NCBI GenBank assembly: GCA_002470165.1
Contig: DKNF01000123.1
Location: 16,722 to 48,804, forward strand
Source: Betaproteobacteria bacterium UBA7395
GTDB lineage: Bacteria > Pseudomonadota > Gammaproteobacteria > Burkholderiales > Rhodocyclaceae
Direction: 5' to 3'
DNA length: 32,083 nucleotides
Shown: piece after piece, positions 8,263 to 17,463 of the stretch
Layout of the letters: each line of letters starts with the position of its first letter
Position numbering within the stretch: the first letter of the stretch is position 1
Translations under genes and position numbers: made by a program
Notes under the pieces: generated by a model
What the model saw: only the letters and a program-made list of their open reading frames with translations
Databases searched by the model: none
What the model was told of the DNA's origin: nothing

Positions 8263-9998
8263 GCTCCGGATTCACCGCGTTTTTCGAAGACAGGCGGGCG
8301 CCGGCGGGCGAACCCGCCGCTTGTCGTTTCGCCGGCTTCATCTCGCTGATCGAGGCCACCGACCGGCAGACGCTGGCCGACGCATTGCGGCAGATCGACG
8401 AAGTCCCGGCGTGGACGGTCGTGGCGCTCGACTACGAGCTGGGTTACCTGCTCGAGCCGCGCTCGGCGCCGCCGGGGTGGCAGCCGGACGGTCGCCCCTT
8501 GGCGCGTTTCTGGCGCTTCCGCGAGCGCATCGAAATGGACGCGGCGCAGGCCGCCGGCTGGCTGGCCGATAACGCGCCGGGAAGGCCGGCCGGCATTGGC
8601 GGCTGGCATGAAACCCTCAATGAGCCTGCCTATGTTGACGCGATTGACCGCATCAAGGCGTGGATTGCCGCCGGCGATTGCTATCAGGTCAATTTCACCT
8701 TTCCGCTCGAATTCGACTGGTTCGGGTCGCCGCTTGATCTCTACGCCCGGCTGCGCCCGCGTCAGCCGGTCCGCTACGGCGGTTTTGTCGGCGATGCGAG
8801 CCAGGGGATCGTTTCGCTGTCGCCGGAGCTGTTCGTCGAACGGCATGGTGAGCGCTTGCTGACCCGGCCGATGAAGGGGACGGCGCCGCTGGATGTGCCG
8901 CCGGAAGCGCTGCGCGATTCGCTCAAGGATCGTGCCGAAAACCTGATGATCGTCGATCTGTTGCGCAACGACCTCGGCCGTGTCGCCGACAACGGCAGCG
9001 TGCGCGTCGACCGTCTGTTCGAGATCGAGGACTACCCGACGGTGCGCCAGATGGTCTCGGAAATTTCCGCGTCGGTCGGCGACCGGCGCTTTGCCGAAAT
9101 CCTGCCGGCACTGTTTCCCTGCGGTTCGATCACCGGCGCGCCGAAGATCCGTGCCATGCAGATCATCGGCGAACTGGAGGCGGCACCGCGCGGCATCTAC
9201 ACCGGCGCTTTCGGCTGGCTGGCGCCGGATGGCGACTTCCGGCTCAACGTCGCCATCCGTACGCTGGACCTAGCCGCCGATGGACGGGGGCGGATGGGCG
9301 TTGGCAGCGGCATCGTCGCCGATTCCGAGGGGGCGGCCGAATGGGCCGAGTGCCGGTTGAAGGCTGCCTTCCTGCGCGATTGCGACCCTGGCGTGCAATT
9401 GATCGAAACCCTGCGTCGCGACGGCGGTGTCTATCCCATGTGGGCCGGGCACCTGGCGCGCTTGAAACGTTCTGCCGCCTGGCTGGGTTTCCCGCTCGAC
9501 GAGCAGTTGCTATGCCGGGAACTCGCCGCGCAGCCGACCGCCGGGACCTGGCGGGTGCGGCTGACCCTCGACAAGGCGGGCACGATCACCGTGCAGTCCT
9601 TTCCGCTGGCGGCGACGCCGCCAGAAGCCCAGGATGCCGTCCTGGCCGCGACGCCGATCGATGCCGACGATCCGCTGCGCCGCCACAAGACGACGGCGCG
9701 GGCGGTTTACGACCGGGCGCTCGAGGAGTTGCCGGCCGGCTGTTTCGACGCGATTTTTCTCAATCAACGGGGCGAAGTGGCCGAAGGCGCACGCAGCAAC
9801 GTCTTCGTCGAGCGCGACGGTGTGCTGCTGACGCCGCCCCTGAGCAGCGGTGCCTTGCCCGGCGTGTTGCGGGCCAGCTTGCTGGCCAGCGGGCGCGCCC
9901 GCGAGGCGGTGCTGTATCCGGACGATCTGGCCGAAGGTTTCTGGCTGGGCAATGCCCTGCGCGGCCTGATGCCGGCGCGCTGGCGTCAGGCCGGCTGA
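8259..9998 (+). CDS. pabB: Fused aminodeoxychorismate synthase component I / 4-amino-4-deoxychorismate lyase (PabB-PabC)
   Basis: The enzyme makes p-aminobenzoate for folate: the first half adds ammonia to chorismate and the second half removes pyruvate. The PabB part shows YQVNFTF, RPMKGT (around 205), AENLMIVDLLRNDLGR and CGSITGAPK (around 288-296). The PabC part is a class IV PLP aminotransferase fold with the PLP lysine in HKTTAR (around Lys 477), EGARSNVF and LPGVLR. The fusion is a known arrangement in proteobacteria. The start is unclear: the family-like N-terminus (FTAFFEDRRAPAGEP) begins right after tusA, where the frame has no ATG, GTG or TTG. I set it at ATA 8259, which overlaps the tusA stop as ATAA; the first classical codon is TTG 8385, which would lose about 40 residues. 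The function call is firm, the start is not. Confidence 0.93.
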   Translation: MSSGFTAFFEDRRAPAGEPAACRFAGFISLIEATDRQTLADALRQIDEVPAWTVVALDYELGYLLEPRSAPPGWQPDGRPLARFWRFRERIEMDAAQAAGWLADNAPGRPAGIGGWHETLNEPAYVDAIDRIKAWIAAGDCYQVNFTFPLEFDWFGSPLDLYARLRPRQPVRYGGFVGDASQGIVSLSPELFVERHGERLLTRPMKGTAPLDVPPEALRDSLKDRAENLMIVDLLRNDLGRVADNGSVRVDRLFEIEDYPTVRQMVSEISASVGDRRFAEILPALFPCGSITGAPKIRAMQIIGELEAAPRGIYTGAFGWLAPDGDFRLNVAIRTLDLAADGRGRMGVGSGIVADSEGAAEWAECRLKAAFLRDCDPGVQLIETLRRDGGVYPMWAGHLARLKRSAAWLGFPLDEQLLCRELAAQPTAGTWRVRLTLDKAGTITVQSFPLAATPPEAQDAVLAATPIDADDPLRRHKTTARAVYDRALEELPAGCFDAIFLNQRGEVAEGARSNVFVERDGVLLTPPLSSGALPGVLRASLLASGRAREAVLYPDDLAEGFWLGNALRGLMPARWRQAG

Positions 9999-10024
9999 AA
10001 ACGCGTTTCAGCCGGCCCGGTTTT
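9989..10024 (+). terminator. Hairpin terminator between pabBC and valS
   Basis: A perfect 12-base stem (9989-10000 with 10006-10017, GGCCGGCTGAAA) has a 5-base loop; after a short CGG it is followed by TTTT. The pabBC stop codon lies inside the left arm. It sits between convergent genes. Confidence 0.7.
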
Positions 10025-12873
10025 CAGCCGAGCTTGGCCAGTTGCGGCTTGAGTTTTTCCAGCGTGGCGCTGAAATCGGCGACCCGCTGCTTTTCCTGCT
10101 CGATCACGGCAGCCGGCGCGCGGGCGACGAAGCCCTCGTTGGCGAGCTTGCCCTGGGCAATCGCGATCTGCTTTTCCAGCTTCTCGATTTCTTTACCCAG
10201 ACGGATCTTCTCGGCGGCAACGTCGATTTCGACCTTGAGCATCAGCCGGGTTTCGCCGACGACCGCGACCGGCGCCATGGCGTCCTGCGGGATGTCGGCG
10301 ACGATCTGGACTTCGGACAGCTTGGCCAGCGATTGCAGGATGGGTGCGAACTCGGCGATCTCGTCACCGCCGCCGGCAACCAGCAGCGGCATGCGCTGCG
10401 CCGGCGAAAGATTCATTTCGCCACGCAGGTTGCGGCAGGCGTGGGTCAGCGCTTTCAGTCGCTCGACCTTGGCTTCGCTGGCTTCGTCGAGGCGCGACAG
10501 GTCGGCACGCGGGTAGGCGGCGAGCATGATCGAGTCGTGCGTCTTGCGCCCGGCAATCGGGGCGACGGTCTGCCACAGTTCCTCGGTGACGAAGGGAATC
10601 AGCGGGTGGGCCAGGCGCAGGATGGCTTCCAGCGTGCGGATCAGGGTCCGGCGGGCGCCGCGCTGCTGGGCTTCGTCGCCGGTCTGGATTTCGACCTTGG
10701 CGATTTCCAGGTACCAGTCGCAGAACTCGTCCCAGACGAACTTGTAGATGGCCTGAGCGAGCAGGTCGAAGCGGTAGTCGATGAAGTGCTGCTCGACCTC
10801 GGCTTCGAGGCGCTGCAGCTGGCTGACGATCCAGCGGTCGGCGAAGCTGAACTTCAGGCGGCCGGGTTGTCCACCATCGCCTTCCGGCACGGCACAGGCG
10901 CCGCCCTGCAACTGCTGGTGGTCGAGCGCCAGGTCGTGGCCTTCGACGTTCATCAGCACGAAACGGGTGGCGTTCCACAGCTTGTTGCAGAAGTTGCGGT
11001 AGCCGTCGCAGCGATTCAGGTCGAACTTGATGTCGCGGCCCGGGCTGGCCAGCGAGGCGAAGGTGAAGCGCAGCGCGTCGGTGCCGAAGGCCGGGATGCC
11101 TTCCGGGAATTCCTTGCGGGTCTTCTTGGCGATGCTTTCGGCCTGCTTCGGGTTCATCAGGCCGAAGGTGCGCTTTTCGACCAGCGCGTCGATGCCGATG
11201 CCGTCGATCAGGTCGATCGGGTCGAGCACATTACCCTTGGACTTCGACATCTTCTGGCCTTCGCCGTCGCGGATCAGGCCGTGCACGTAGACGTGCTTGA
11301 ACGGAATCTGGCCGGTGATCTGCTTGGTCATCATGACCATGCGGGCGACCCAGAAGAAAATGATGTCGAAGCCGGTGACCAGCACCGACGACGGCAGGTA
11401 CTGCTTGAGCAGCGGGTTGGCCGCGTCGGCGGCCTCGTCGCCGGTCCAGTCCAACGTCGAGAACGGCCACAGGGCGGAGGAGAACCAGGTGTCGAGGACG
11501 TCCTCGTCGCGGCTCAGCTGGCCGGCGTAACCGGCCTTGTCGGCCTGGGCGCGGGCTTCTTCCTCGCTGTGGGCGACGAAGACCTCGCCATTGACGCCGT
11601 ACCACGCCGGAATCTGGTGGCCCCACCACAGCTGGCGGGAGATGCACCAATCCTGGATGTTGTTCAGCCACTGGTTGTAGGTGTTGACCCAGTTTTCCGG
11701 GTAGAACTTGATTTCGCCGGAGTGGACGACTTCCAGCGCCTTTTCGGTGATCGACTTGCCGTCCTCGCCGGGCTTCGACATGGCGACGAACCACTGGTCG
11801 GTGAGCATCGGTTCGATGACGACATTGGTCCGGTCGCCGCGCGGTACCTTCAGCTTGTGCTTGTCGACCTTGACCAGGATGCCTTGTTCTTCGAGATCGG
11901 AGACGACGGCCTTGCGGGCGTCGAAGCGATCCAGGCCGCGATACTTCTCCGGCGCGTGATCGTTGATCTTGGCATCCAACGTCAGGATCGAGATCATCGG
12001 CAGGCCGTGGCGCTGGCCGACGGCGTAGTCGTTGAAGTCGTGGGCCGGCGTGACCTTGACGCAGCCGGTGCCGAATTCGAGATCGACGTAGGAATCGGCG
12101 ATGATCGGGATTTCGCGGTCGGTCAGCGGCAACTTCACCAGCTTGCCGATCATGTGCTGGTAGCGTTCGTCTTCCGGATGCACCATCACGGCGGTGTCGC
12201 CGAGCATGGTTTCCGGACGCGTCGTGGCGACGACCAGGCTATCCGAGCCGTCGGCCAGCGGATAGCGGATGTGCCACATGAAGCCGTCTTCCTCTTCCTG
12301 GACGACTTCCAGGTCGGAGACGGCGGTGTGCAGCTTCGGGTCCCAATTGACCAGGCGTTTGCCGCGGTAGATCAGGCCTTCGTTGTAGAGGCGGACGAAG
12401 GTCTCGGTGACGACCTTGTTCAAGCCGGCATCCATCGTGAAGCGCTCGCGCGTCCAGTCCGGGCTGGTGCCCATGCGGCGCATCTGGCGGGTGATCGTGC
12501 CGCCCGAATATTCCTTCCATTCCCAGACCTTTTCCAGGAACTTCTCGCGGCCGAGGTCGTGGCGGCTGATGCCTTGCGCATCGAGTTGGCGCTCGACGAC
12601 GATCTGCGTGGCGATGCCGGCGTGGTCGGTGCCCGGCTGCCACAGCGTGTTATGGCCGCGCATCCGGTAGTAGCGGGTGAGCGCGTCCATGATCGTCTGG
12701 TTGAAGCCATGACCCATGTGCAGCGTGCCGGTGACGTTGGGCGGCGGCAGCAGGATGCAGAAGTTGTCCTGCGTATTGCCGTCTATGCCGGCCGCGAAGT
12801 AGTTTTTGGCCTCCCATTCGGGATACCAGTGGCGTTCGATGTCGGCGGGTTCAAAGGCTTTGGCGAGTTCCAT
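10024..12873 (-). CDS. valS: Valyl-tRNA synthetase
   Basis: ValS charges tRNA-Val. The chain of 949 residues has the class I signatures [13 protein letters not shown] (HIGH motif as HMGH, 52-55) and KMSKS (541-545), a CP1 editing domain between them, an anticodon-binding domain, and a C-terminal coiled-coil arm rich in Lys/Glu that contacts tRNA. The start is the ATG at 12873 (MELAKAFEP), as in relatives; a TTG at 12903 would overlap the predicted -10 element. It is the last gene of the pepA-holC-acidic protein-valS group and probably also has its own promoter. Confidence 0.97.
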   Translation of the reverse strand: MELAKAFEPADIERHWYPEWEAKNYFAAGIDGNTQDNFCILLPPPNVTGTLHMGHGFNQTIMDALTRYYRMRGHNTLWQPGTDHAGIATQIVVERQLDAQGISRHDLGREKFLEKVWEWKEYSGGTITRQMRRMGTSPDWTRERFTMDAGLNKVVTETFVRLYNEGLIYRGKRLVNWDPKLHTAVSDLEVVQEEEDGFMWHIRYPLADGSDSLVVATTRPETMLGDTAVMVHPEDERYQHMIGKLVKLPLTDREIPIIADSYVDLEFGTGCVKVTPAHDFNDYAVGQRHGLPMISILTLDAKINDHAPEKYRGLDRFDARKAVVSDLEEQGILVKVDKHKLKVPRGDRTNVVIEPMLTDQWFVAMSKPGEDGKSITEKALEVVHSGEIKFYPENWVNTYNQWLNNIQDWCISRQLWWGHQIPAWYGVNGEVFVAHSEEEARAQADKAGYAGQLSRDEDVLDTWFSSALWPFSTLDWTGDEAADAANPLLKQYLPSSVLVTGFDIIFFWVARMVMMTKQITGQIPFKHVYVHGLIRDGEGQKMSKSKGNVLDPIDLIDGIGIDALVEKRTFGLMNPKQAESIAKKTRKEFPEGIPAFGTDALRFTFASLASPGRDIKFDLNRCDGYRNFCNKLWNATRFVLMNVEGHDLALDHQQLQGGACAVPEGDGGQPGRLKFSFADRWIVSQLQRLEAEVEQHFIDYRFDLLAQAIYKFVWDEFCDWYLEIAKVEIQTGDEAQQRGARRTLIRTLEAILRLAHPLIPFVTEELWQTVAPIAGRKTHDSIMLAAYPRADLSRLDEASEAKVERLKALTHACRNLRGEMNLSPAQRMPLLVAGGGDEIAEFAPILQSLAKLSEVQIVADIPQDAMAPVAVVGETRLMLKVEIDVAAEKIRLGKEIEKLEKQIAIAQGKLANEGFVARAPAAVIEQEKQRVADFSATLEKLKPQLAKLG

Positions 12874-12902
12874 GGGCTTGGCGGGAAAGGAGAAAACCGG
12901 CA

Positions 12903-12908
12903 ATTATA
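12903..12908 (-). promoter_or_regulatory. Possible -10 element of valS
   Basis: A perfect TATAAT on the minus strand lies 29 bases before the valS ATG. I see no good -35 at 16-18 bases, so the call is tentative. Confidence 0.4.
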
Positions 12909-12938
12909 CCGGAGCGCCGCCAGGCCTTCGCCGCGATC

Positions 12939-13307
12939 TCAGTCCGGCGAGTGCTGTTTTCCCGCCTGCTGCTCGTCGAGCAGTTCGGCGATGCTGGCGG
13001 CGATGATTTTCGGAATTTCCGCCAGCAGGCGTTGTTCGACCCGGCGCCCCAGTTCTTCGACCAGGGCAGCGCCCCATTCGCTGTCGATTGCCGGAATTTC
13101 ATCCTGCTCAAGCACCGGTGCCGGGGGCGTTTCAGGCAAGGGCAGCGTGCTTGCCGGCGGGGGCGGTGCTGCGACATCGAGCAGTACCGGGATTTCCTCT
13201 TCCGCGTCGATGGCGTCGGTGAGTACCGGCACTTCCTCGCCGTCGGGCGTGCTCAGGTGACGGCGTTGCATCAGGGCGTCGGCGCGGGCAAGGATGGGGC
13301 TGGGCAT
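12939..13307 (-). CDS. Acidic Pro-rich hypothetical protein between holC and valS
   Basis: I do not recognise a named family. The 122-residue protein has a low-complexity middle rich in Pro, Glu, Asp, Ala and Val (about 22-72) with repeats of the type EEIPVL, then a likely amphipathic helix (about 80-112, EELGRRVEQRLLAEIPK). No signal peptide or membrane segment is seen. The form suggests a disordered linker with a helical docking or oligomerisation end. It is 8 bases after holC and 65 bases before the valS start, so it is in the same operon. A link with the DNA polymerase clamp loader is only a guess from position. Confidence 0.8.
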   Translation of the reverse strand: MPSPILARADALMQRRHLSTPDGEEVPVLTDAIDAEEEIPVLLDVAAPPPPASTLPLPETPPAPVLEQDEIPAIDSEWGAALVEELGRRVEQRLLAEIPKIIAASIAELLDEQQAGKQHSPD

Positions 13308-13315
13308 GCGTCTTC

Positions 13316-13738
13316 CTAGCGGTCGTTCAGGTCAAAGTAACGGACTTCGCAGCCCTGTTCCTTGTAGAAACGGACCCGTTCCCGGGCGGCCAGTCGTTCA
13401 TCCTCGTCCTGGCCGACGACTTCGATCAGGCTCTGGAAGCGCTCGTAGGCGGCCGGGATTTCGCGCGACAGGTTCATCAGCCTTTCCGTCTGCGCGACCT
13501 TGTCCAGCCTGTCGGCAATCAGGATCGGCGTTTCGTCGGCATGCGGCGCGTCGGCACGGCAGTGCGGGACGAAACTCAACTGGTCGCGCGTCCACAGCAG
13601 CCGGTCGATGCTGTCGGCCACCGGTTTGTCCGGCGCATAGACCAGCATCGGCTTGCGTTTGGCCCAGGCGCCGCCGATCAGTGCGCAGGCGGCGGCGATC
13701 TTGTCCGATGCCCCGTGGTAGAAGAAGACCTGGGTCAA
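13316..13738 (-). CDS. holC: DNA polymerase III subunit chi
   Basis: HolC (chi) pairs with psi in the clamp loader and binds the C-terminal tail of single-strand binding protein. The 140-residue protein has typical features: FFYHGASDKI at the N-terminus, KRKPMLVYAPD, LLWTRDQLSFVPHC and a C-terminal ARERVRFYKEQGCEVRYFDL. The start is a TTG overlapping the pepA stop as TTGA (13738-13735). The much longer open frame upstream of it lies antisense-free inside pepA in another frame and is not the gene. pepA-holC-valS is a conserved order in proteobacteria. Confidence 0.95.
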   Translation of the reverse strand: MTQVFFYHGASDKIAAACALIGGAWAKRKPMLVYAPDKPVADSIDRLLWTRDQLSFVPHCRADAPHADETPILIADRLDKVAQTERLMNLSREIPAAYERFQSLIEVVGQDEDERLAARERVRFYKEQGCEVRYFDLNDR

Positions 13739-15231
13739 TCGACTTGTCCGGCACGTTGCATCAGGTACTGGGTCAGCAGCGGTACCGGGCGGCCGGTCGC
13801 GCCTTTGTCCTTGCCGGAGTTCCAGGCCGTGCCGGCGATGTCGAGGTGCGCCCAGTCGTATTTCTTGGTGAACCGAGACAGGAAACAGGCGGCGCTGATC
13901 GCACCGCCCCAGCGGCCGCCGATGTTGGCCATGTCGGCGAACGGGCTTTTCAGCAGGTCCTGGTACTCGTCCCACAGCGGCAGGTGCCAGGCGCGGTCGC
14001 CGGTTTCCTCGCCGGCTTCGATCAGGTCGCGGGCCAGGCTGTCCTTGTTGGCGAACAGGCCGGTGGCGACGCTGCCGAGGGCGACGACGCAGGCGCCGGT
14101 GAGGGTGGCGACATCGATGACGACCTCGGGGTTGAAGCGTTCGGCGTAGGTCAGCGCGTCGCAGAGGATCAGGCGGCCTTCGGCGTCGGTGTTGAGGATT
14201 TCGATGGTCTGGCCCGACATCGAGGTGACGATGTCGCCCGGGCGCGTGGCATTGCCGTCGGGCATGTTCTCGGTGGCCGGGACGAGCACCGTCAGGTTGA
14301 TCGGCAGGGCCATCTTCGCCACCGCCTTGATTGTGCCGAGTACGCTGGCGGCGCCGCACATGTCGTACTTCATCTCGTCCATGTCGGCACCGGGCTTCAG
14401 CGAAATGCCACCGGTGTCGAAGGTGACGCCCTTGCCGACCAGGATCACGGGTTTCTCGGATTTGGCGGCACCTTTGTAATGCAGGACGATCAGCTTGGGC
14501 GGTTGTTCCGCACCGCGGGCAACAGCCAGCAGCGAATGCATGCCGAGGGCTTCCATGTCGCCGCGGTCGAGGATTTCACAGCCCAGGCCGAGTTCCGTCG
14601 CCAGCGCCTGTGCCTGTTCGGCCAGATAGGTCGGGTGACAGACGTTCGGCGGCAGGTTGCCGAGATCGCGCGTCAGGGCGCAGGCTTCGCCGATGGCCAG
14701 GCCTTGCTGCAGGGCATTTTCGGCCAGGCCGAGTTCGTTGCGCCGCTCGACGATCAGGGTCAGCTTGCGCAGCGGTCGACGGGGCTCGTCGGCCTTGCTC
14801 TTGAATTGCTCGAAGCGGTAGGTGGCGGTCAGCGCGCTGACCACGGCCTGGCGGATGCGCCAGGCGATACCGCGTTTGCGGACGGCGACTTCGCTGAGGA
14901 ACAGGCTGGCATCCTGGGCGCCGGTTCCGTCGAGCGCCTTGACTGCGGCGCGGATGGCGGAACAGTAGTCCTTTTCCCGGAAGTCTTTTTCCTTGCCCAG
15001 ACCGACCAGCAGGATACGGTCGCTGAGCGTGCCGGGAACATTGTGCAGCAGCAGGGTGGTGCCGGCCTTGCCGTTCATGTCGCCGCGCCGGACGATTTCA
15101 CCGATGAAACCACCGGAAGCGTTGTCGAGCAGCTCGGCAGAGAGGGTCAGGCGCCGGTTCTCGAATACGCCGACGACGACGCAACCGCTGCGCTGTTTCT
15201 CCGGGCTACCGCTTTTTATGCTAAATTCCAC
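13735..15231 (-). CDS. pepA: Leucyl aminopeptidase (M17 family), PepA
   Basis: PepA is a hexameric two-metal aminopeptidase; in E. coli it is also a DNA-binding protein for Xer recombination and for carAB control. The 498 residues match. Metal and catalytic residues are visible: Lys 267, Asp 272 and Lys 279 in GKGVTFDTGGISLKPG, Asp 290, and the signature NTDAEGRL (347-354, with Asp 349, Glu 351 and Arg 353). The start is a GTG at 15231 with AGGAG seven bases before it. It is divergent from lptF, and its predicted promoter lies right next to the lptF start. It leads the operon with holC. Confidence 0.98.
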   Translation of the reverse strand: MEFSIKSGSPEKQRSGCVVVGVFENRRLTLSAELLDNASGGFIGEIVRRGDMNGKAGTTLLLHNVPGTLSDRILLVGLGKEKDFREKDYCSAIRAAVKALDGTGAQDASLFLSEVAVRKRGIAWRIRQAVVSALTATYRFEQFKSKADEPRRPLRKLTLIVERRNELGLAENALQQGLAIGEACALTRDLGNLPPNVCHPTYLAEQAQALATELGLGCEILDRGDMEALGMHSLLAVARGAEQPPKLIVLHYKGAAKSEKPVILVGKGVTFDTGGISLKPGADMDEMKYDMCGAASVLGTIKAVAKMALPINLTVLVPATENMPDGNATRPGDIVTSMSGQTIEILNTDAEGRLILCDALTYAERFNPEVVIDVATLTGACVVALGSVATGLFANKDSLARDLIEAGEETGDRAWHLPLWDEYQDLLKSPFADMANIGGRWGGAISAACFLSRFTKKYDWAHLDIAGTAWNSGKDKGATGRPVPLLTQYLMQRAGQVD

Positions 15232-15266
15232 GCGCTGCTCCTAGTACCAAGGAAATATCGGCATCC

Positions 15267-15301
15267 CGTGGATTATCCACGTATTTTTTCGGTTTCGTCA
15301 A
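15267..15301 (-). promoter_or_regulatory. Predicted pepA promoter overlapped by a 15-base palindrome
   Basis: On the minus strand TTGACG (15301-15296) and GATAAT (15277-15272) are 18 bases apart, a good sigma-70 promoter for pepA. The -10 lies within a palindrome with 7-base arms around one base (15267-15281, CGTGGAT-T-ATCCACG), which could be an operator. The promoter's -35 ends four bases before the lptF start codon. Confidence 0.5.
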
Positions 15302-15304
15302 AGC

Positions 15305-16378
15305 ATGATATTTGAGCGCGCCGCGCGGCGCGAATTCGCTCAGGCAGCAGCCGGCATCAGTATTGTCCTGCTGGCCATTGTGACCTCCATCCAGTTGATC
15401 CGGCTCCTCAAGGAAGCAGCCGGCGGCGAACTTGCGGCCGAAGGGGTGCTGGCGCTGCTGGGTTTCGGGCTGATCAAGTATCTGCCGATGCTGCTGACCC
15501 TGACCCTGTTTGTCGCCGTCCTGTTACCGTTGTCGCGGATGTACCGCGATTCGGAGATGGTCGTCTGGTTCTCCAGCGGCATGCCGCTGACCGACTGGCT
15601 GAAGCCGGTGCTGCGTTTTGCACTGCCGATGGCCATCGCCATCGGGATGCTGTCGCTGGTCCTGGCACCCTGGGCCAATCTGGCGCAGGGAAATTACCAG
15701 GCCGCATTGTCGGCGCGATCCGAACTGTCCTCGGTGTCCCCGGGGGCGTTCAAGGAAGTGCGCAAGGGGCGGCAGGTGTATTTCGTCGAACGCATGGACG
15801 GTGAGGCCGGCAGGGTGGGCAATGTCTTTGTCGCTTCCATGCAGGATGGCAAGCTGGGCGTCGTCATGTCGGATTCAGGCAGTCAGGAAATCGGTGAGAA
15901 CGGCGACCGTTTTCTGATTCTGGAGCGCGGGCGACGCTACGAGGTGGAGCCTGGCAGTGCCGCTTTCAAGGTCATGGATTTCGAGCGCTATGCCGTACGC
16001 ACCGAAGACGCGGCGACCCAGCCAGCGGGCCTGTCGCCGCGGCGGATGGGGCTGCTCGAGCTGCTCGGGCACTCGTCCCCGGACACTCGGGGTGAGTTGC
16101 TCTGGCGTATTGCCATCCCGGTGTCGGCGATCATTCTTGCCCTGCTGGCGATTCCCTTGTCCTACGTCAATCCCCGTGCCGGCCGCTCGGCCAATATCCT
16201 GATCGCCATTCTGGTGTATGCCATCTACAGCAACCTGATTTCCATCTCGCAGGCCTGGGTGACCGGCGGCAAGATGCCGTTCGCGGTGGGCGTGGTTCTG
16301 CCGCATCTGTTGATGCTGCTGCCGCTTGGTGTGTTGTTCTATGGCCGGATGTTCGGCTGGCAAAGGCGGACTGCCTGA
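15305..16378 (+). CDS. lptF: LPS export ABC transporter permease LptF
   Basis: LptF is one of the two inner-membrane permeases of the LptB2FG transporter that extracts lipopolysaccharide and passes it to the LptC/A bridge. The 357-residue protein starts MIFERAARREFAQ, has membrane helices in the first 120 residues, a periplasmic beta-jellyroll region (about 125-265) and further helices from about 265 to the end. Start ATG 15305. It overlaps lptG by one base. The protein's two-part membrane layout and partner gene make the call firm. Confidence 0.96.
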   Translation: MIFERAARREFAQAAAGISIVLLAIVTSIQLIRLLKEAAGGELAAEGVLALLGFGLIKYLPMLLTLTLFVAVLLPLSRMYRDSEMVVWFSSGMPLTDWLKPVLRFALPMAIAIGMLSLVLAPWANLAQGNYQAALSARSELSSVSPGAFKEVRKGRQVYFVERMDGEAGRVGNVFVASMQDGKLGVVMSDSGSQEIGENGDRFLILERGRRYEVEPGSAAFKVMDFERYAVRTEDAATQPAGLSPRRMGLLELLGHSSPDTRGELLWRIAIPVSAIILALLAIPLSYVNPRAGRSANILIAILVYAIYSNLISISQAWVTGGKMPFAVGVVLPHLLMLLPLGVLFYGRMFGWQRRTA

Positions 16379-17463
16379 TGTTCAAGCTTTCAATCTACCA
16401 GCGTTACCTGATGCGCGAGACGCTGCTGGCGATCCTGCTGGTCTTGCTGGCCTTTGTCGTGCTGTTTGGTTTTTTCGATTTTGTCGAGGAAGCCAGGGGG
16501 GTTGGCAAGGGGAACTACGGTTTCTGGGTGGCTTTCGTCTCGGTGCTCTTTTCGCTGCCGGGTCTGGTCTATGAACTGATTCCGGTGGCCTGTCTGATCG
16601 GCACACTGTATGCGTTGGCGACCCTGGCCCGGCATTCGGAGATAACCGTGCTGCGGGCTTCCGGTCTGGCAACGCGCACCTTGCTCGGGACGCTTTACCG
16701 GGTCGCGGCACTGCTCGCCGTGGCAACCTTCCTGATCGGCGAGATACTGGTGCCGGTCAGTGATCGCCTGGGGCAGGAGTTGAAGGCGGGGGCGATGGAC
16801 AAGGCTTTTGCCCAGCAGGGTTTCATCAGCGGTATCTGGGTCAAGGATGGACGCAATTTCATCAATATCCGTCATGCGGTCAGCGAGAGCTTTCTGGAAG
16901 ATGTGCGTATCTACAGCTTCGACGAGGCAGGCGCACTGGCTTCGGTGACCGACGCCGGAAGTGCAGCCTTTGCCGAACGGGGAGGGTGGTTGATGAGCGA
17001 GGTGGTGAAGACTTCGCTCGATGGCGAGCGGGTCAGCGTCGAGCGTCGCCAGAGCGATGTCTGGACATCTTCGATCACGCCCGACCTGCTGTCGGCGCTG
17101 ATGATCGCGCCGGAACGGATGTCCTTGTATGACCTGTTCAACTACACCCGGCACCTGTCCGGGAATCGTCAGAGCACCGAACGCTACGAGATCGCGATCT
17201 GGAAGAAACTGTTCTATCCGCTGGCTTCGCTGGTGATGGTGACCCTGGCGCTGCCTTTCGGTTACGTACATGACCGGGTTGGCGGTGTCAGCCTGAAGAT
17301 TTTCGGCGGGGTGATGCTGGGGATCGCCTTCTACGCCCTCAACGGGCTGTTCTCGAATCTGGGCGTGATCAACGCCTGGCCGCCGGTGGCGAGTGCGGCG
17401 GCGCCGGCCGTGCTATTTTTCCTGGCGGCGGTCTCGTTGATCTGGTGGGTCGAGCGGCGCTGA
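16378..17463 (+). CDS. lptG: LPS export ABC transporter permease LptG
   Basis: LptG is the second permease of LptB2FG. The 361-residue protein has three N-terminal membrane segments, including the family's TLARHSEITVLRASG cytoplasmic loop that couples to LptB, a periplasmic domain, and C-terminal helices (FYPLASLVMVTLALPFGY and NGLFSNLG). Its ATG overlaps the lptF stop as TGATG. Its last 51 bases overlap the 3' end of the convergent RDD gene. Confidence 0.96.
   Translation: MFKLSIYQRYLMRETLLAILLVLLAFVVLFGFFDFVEEARGVGKGNYGFWVAFVSVLFSLPGLVYELIPVACLIGTLYALATLARHSEITVLRASGLATRTLLGTLYRVAALLAVATFLIGEILVPVSDRLGQELKAGAMDKAFAQQGFISGIWVKDGRNFINIRHAVSESFLEDVRIYSFDEAGALASVTDAGSAAFAERGGWLMSEVVKTSLDGERVSVERRQSDVWTSSITPDLLSALMIAPERMSLYDLFNYTRHLSGNRQSTERYEIAIWKKLFYPLASLVMVTLALPFGYVHDRVGGVSLKIFGGVMLGIAFYALNGLFSNLGVINAWPPVASAAAPAVLFFLAAVSLIWWVERR

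Noticed and set aside
10042..13260. 1072-codon open frame on plus, opposite valS
   Set aside because: It is an antisense shadow in GC-rich sequence; valS on the minus strand has full family motifs and the antisense product has no recognisable domain.
13316..14359. 347-codon frame on minus that contains holC
   Set aside because: Only its last 140 codons match HolC; the rest is an alternate-frame reading of pepA rich in Arg and Pro.
13294..15315. 673-codon open frame on plus, opposite holC and pepA
   Set aside because: Antisense shadow; no plausible start context and no domain.
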